Positions 62,225 through 63,061 of a DNA stretch of 63,061 nt are shown piece by piece. The notes under the pieces were generated by a model. That model had not been told where the DNA came from, ran no database searches, and was given only the letters and a program-made list of their open reading frames with translations. Within the stretch, counting starts at the first letter, position 1. Each line of letters begins with the position of its first letter. Made by a program: the position numbers and the translations under genes. The stretch lies in assembly GCA_016789725.1 (NCBI GenBank), contig JAEUQN010000014.1:1-63061 (forward strand), read 5' to 3'. Source of the DNA: Blastocatellia bacterium (lineage in GTDB: Bacteria; Acidobacteriota; Blastocatellia; RBC074).

Positions 62225-63061
62225 TCACTGCGCGGCGATTTTCCCATCACTTCCCTTGCCCACACGCGGCCCTTTGTTATCGCGCGCCGGAGCGTGATCG
62301 AGGGTCGCCACGCGGCGTCCGGTTTCATACACCAACTGTCCAATCCGCGCCATCTTCTCGAAATTGATTTTCTCAATGCTGTCGGTGTTGACGTGATAAT
62401 CGCCGTGCAAACCAGTCGTATAAAAAATGATCGGAATGCCTTTCGCCGCATAGCTGTAATGATCGCTGCGATAGTACACCTGTTCGAGATCGCTGGGATC
62501 GTTCATCTCATAATCCAGTTTGAGCGGGCGAGGCAGCGCATTATTCGCGGCGATGCTAATCTCATGTAACTCCGTACTGATGCGATCCGATCCCACCAGA
62601 TACACTGAATTCGCCTCTTCAGCTTTGTCATCCCGATTGCGTCCGACCATATCCATATTCAAATTCGCCACCGTCTTTTCAATCGGAATCGCCGGATAAT
62701 CCGCGTTGTAGCGCGAGCCTAACAAACCGCGTTCTTCGCCTGCGTGCCAAATGAAAGCCAGCGACCGTTTCAGTTTAGGGCCAGTTGCATAGGCTTTAGC
62801 CAAACCAAGCAAGGTCACAGTCCCTGAGCCATCATCGTCCGCGCCATTCCAAATGCGGTCTTCCACGGCATCCGGTTTGACGCGCCCCACAGCGCCACGC
62901 CGCGCGCCATTGACGACCTCGCCATCAGCATAGCCTACGTGATCGTAATGCGCGCCAAAGGTCACGAACGTGTCTTTAAGTTTGGCATCGGTCCCTTCGA
63001 TAACCCCAATCACGTTGCGAGTCAGTTGGGTGCGCAGGATTTGATACTCCGCATCAAGGTT
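62225..63061 (-). CDS. M28 family zinc aminopeptidase, 5' end beyond the window
   Basis: The last 278 residues of an M28 peptidase; the frame is open to the window edge, so the start and any signal peptide are missing. The co-catalytic zinc ligands can be followed: His in FGAHYDHVG, Asp in NGADDDGSG, Glu pair in HAGEERGLLGS, Asp in NLNMDMVGR and His in HGDYHVNTDS. An about 10-residue basic tail ends it. It would act as a secreted aminopeptidase or carboxypeptidase on peptides. A GTG at 63013 is internal to the gene, not its start. Confidence 0.9.
   Translation of the reverse strand, partial: NLDAEYQILRTQLTRNVIGVIEGTDAKLKDTFVTFGAHYDHVGYADGEVVNGARRGAVGRVKPDAVEDRIWNGADDDGSGTVTLLGLAKAYATGPKLKRSLAFIWHAGEERGLLGSRYNADYPAIPIEKTVANLNMDMVGRNRDDKAEEANSVYLVGSDRISTELHEISIAANNALPRPLKLDYEMNDPSDLEQVYYRSDHYSYAAKGIPIIFYTTGLHGDYHVNTDSIEKINFEKMARIGQLVYETGRRVATLDHAPARDNKGPRVGKGSDGKIAAQ

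Overview
This is a chromosomal segment from a Gram-negative bacterium with moderate GC content. It looks like an acidobacterium, most probably of the class Blastocatellia. That placement is an inference from gene content: a paired DUF1552/DUF1592 set, ECF sigma factors next to a TPR kinase and to TPR-CHAT proteases, Tat-exported Gfo/Idh and isomerase proteins, HYDIN-type and DUF5916 secreted proteins, and a PatA/HDOD regulator. No rRNA, tRNA, CRISPR array, prophage or intact insertion sequence was seen. Most starts are ATG with GGAGG-like ribosome binding sites; one GTG start and one TTG start are well supported.

Layout. (1) 298-6493, minus strand: a four-gene operon of ECF sigma factor, zinc-finger anti-sigma-like protein, cytosolic TPR-CHAT protease and secreted S8 subtilase. 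It has a palindrome in its leader and a good intrinsic terminator. This is the most interesting system in the window. (2) 7037-13123: a DUF1552/DUF1592 pair, a CAP-domain protein and a secreted toroid-like protein, then about 1.1 kb with inverted repeats and no convincing gene. (3) 14232-19259: an ECF sigma factor, a membrane Ser/Thr kinase with TPRs, a small cupredoxin-like protein and two small exported proteins. (4) 19637-23116: a LolD/MacB-type ATPase, an NtrC-type regulator and its histidine kinase, with no permease. (5) 23265-27639: two old-yellow-enzyme reductases, an SDR and an OsmC protein facing a TetR regulator, which suggests an electrophile or peroxide defence regulon. (6) 27723-33789: NUDIX hydrolase, pyrophosphatase, esterase, a 53-residue zinc ribbon, a YitT protein, a CocE-type hydrolase and an M48 protease. 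(7) 33898-37951: an N-acetylneuraminate-lyase-like gene translationally coupled to a sialidase, a second divergent sialidase, and a lipoprotein. (8) 37990-44912: a DUF5916 protein, an exported superoxide dismutase, a membrane spermidine-synthase-like protein and an L-lactate permease. The DUF5916/SOD pair is flanked by a 57-bp direct repeat of the 3' end of the synthase gene. (9) 45137-51446: a sugar or cyclitol catabolic cluster of isomerase, two Gfo/Idh dehydrogenases, SIS protein, SDR and MetE-like protein. (10) 51616-63061: an FG-GAP protein, a large HYDIN-repeat protein, an exported TPR-CHAT protein, a Tat-exported Gfo/Idh protein, a DUF4388-HDOD regulator and the truncated end of an M28 peptidase.

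How the parts fit together. Two sigma-factor modules (regions 1 and 3) look like signal-responsive switches, one coupled to proteases and one to a kinase. Regions 7 to 9 describe scavenging of sialic-acid-like and other sugars, with lactate transport. Intergenic spaces are rich in short repeats: 7-nt tandem repeats, CTTCGTG-rich palindromes, and 24-bp and 45-bp hairpins. These are probably non-autonomous palindromic elements.
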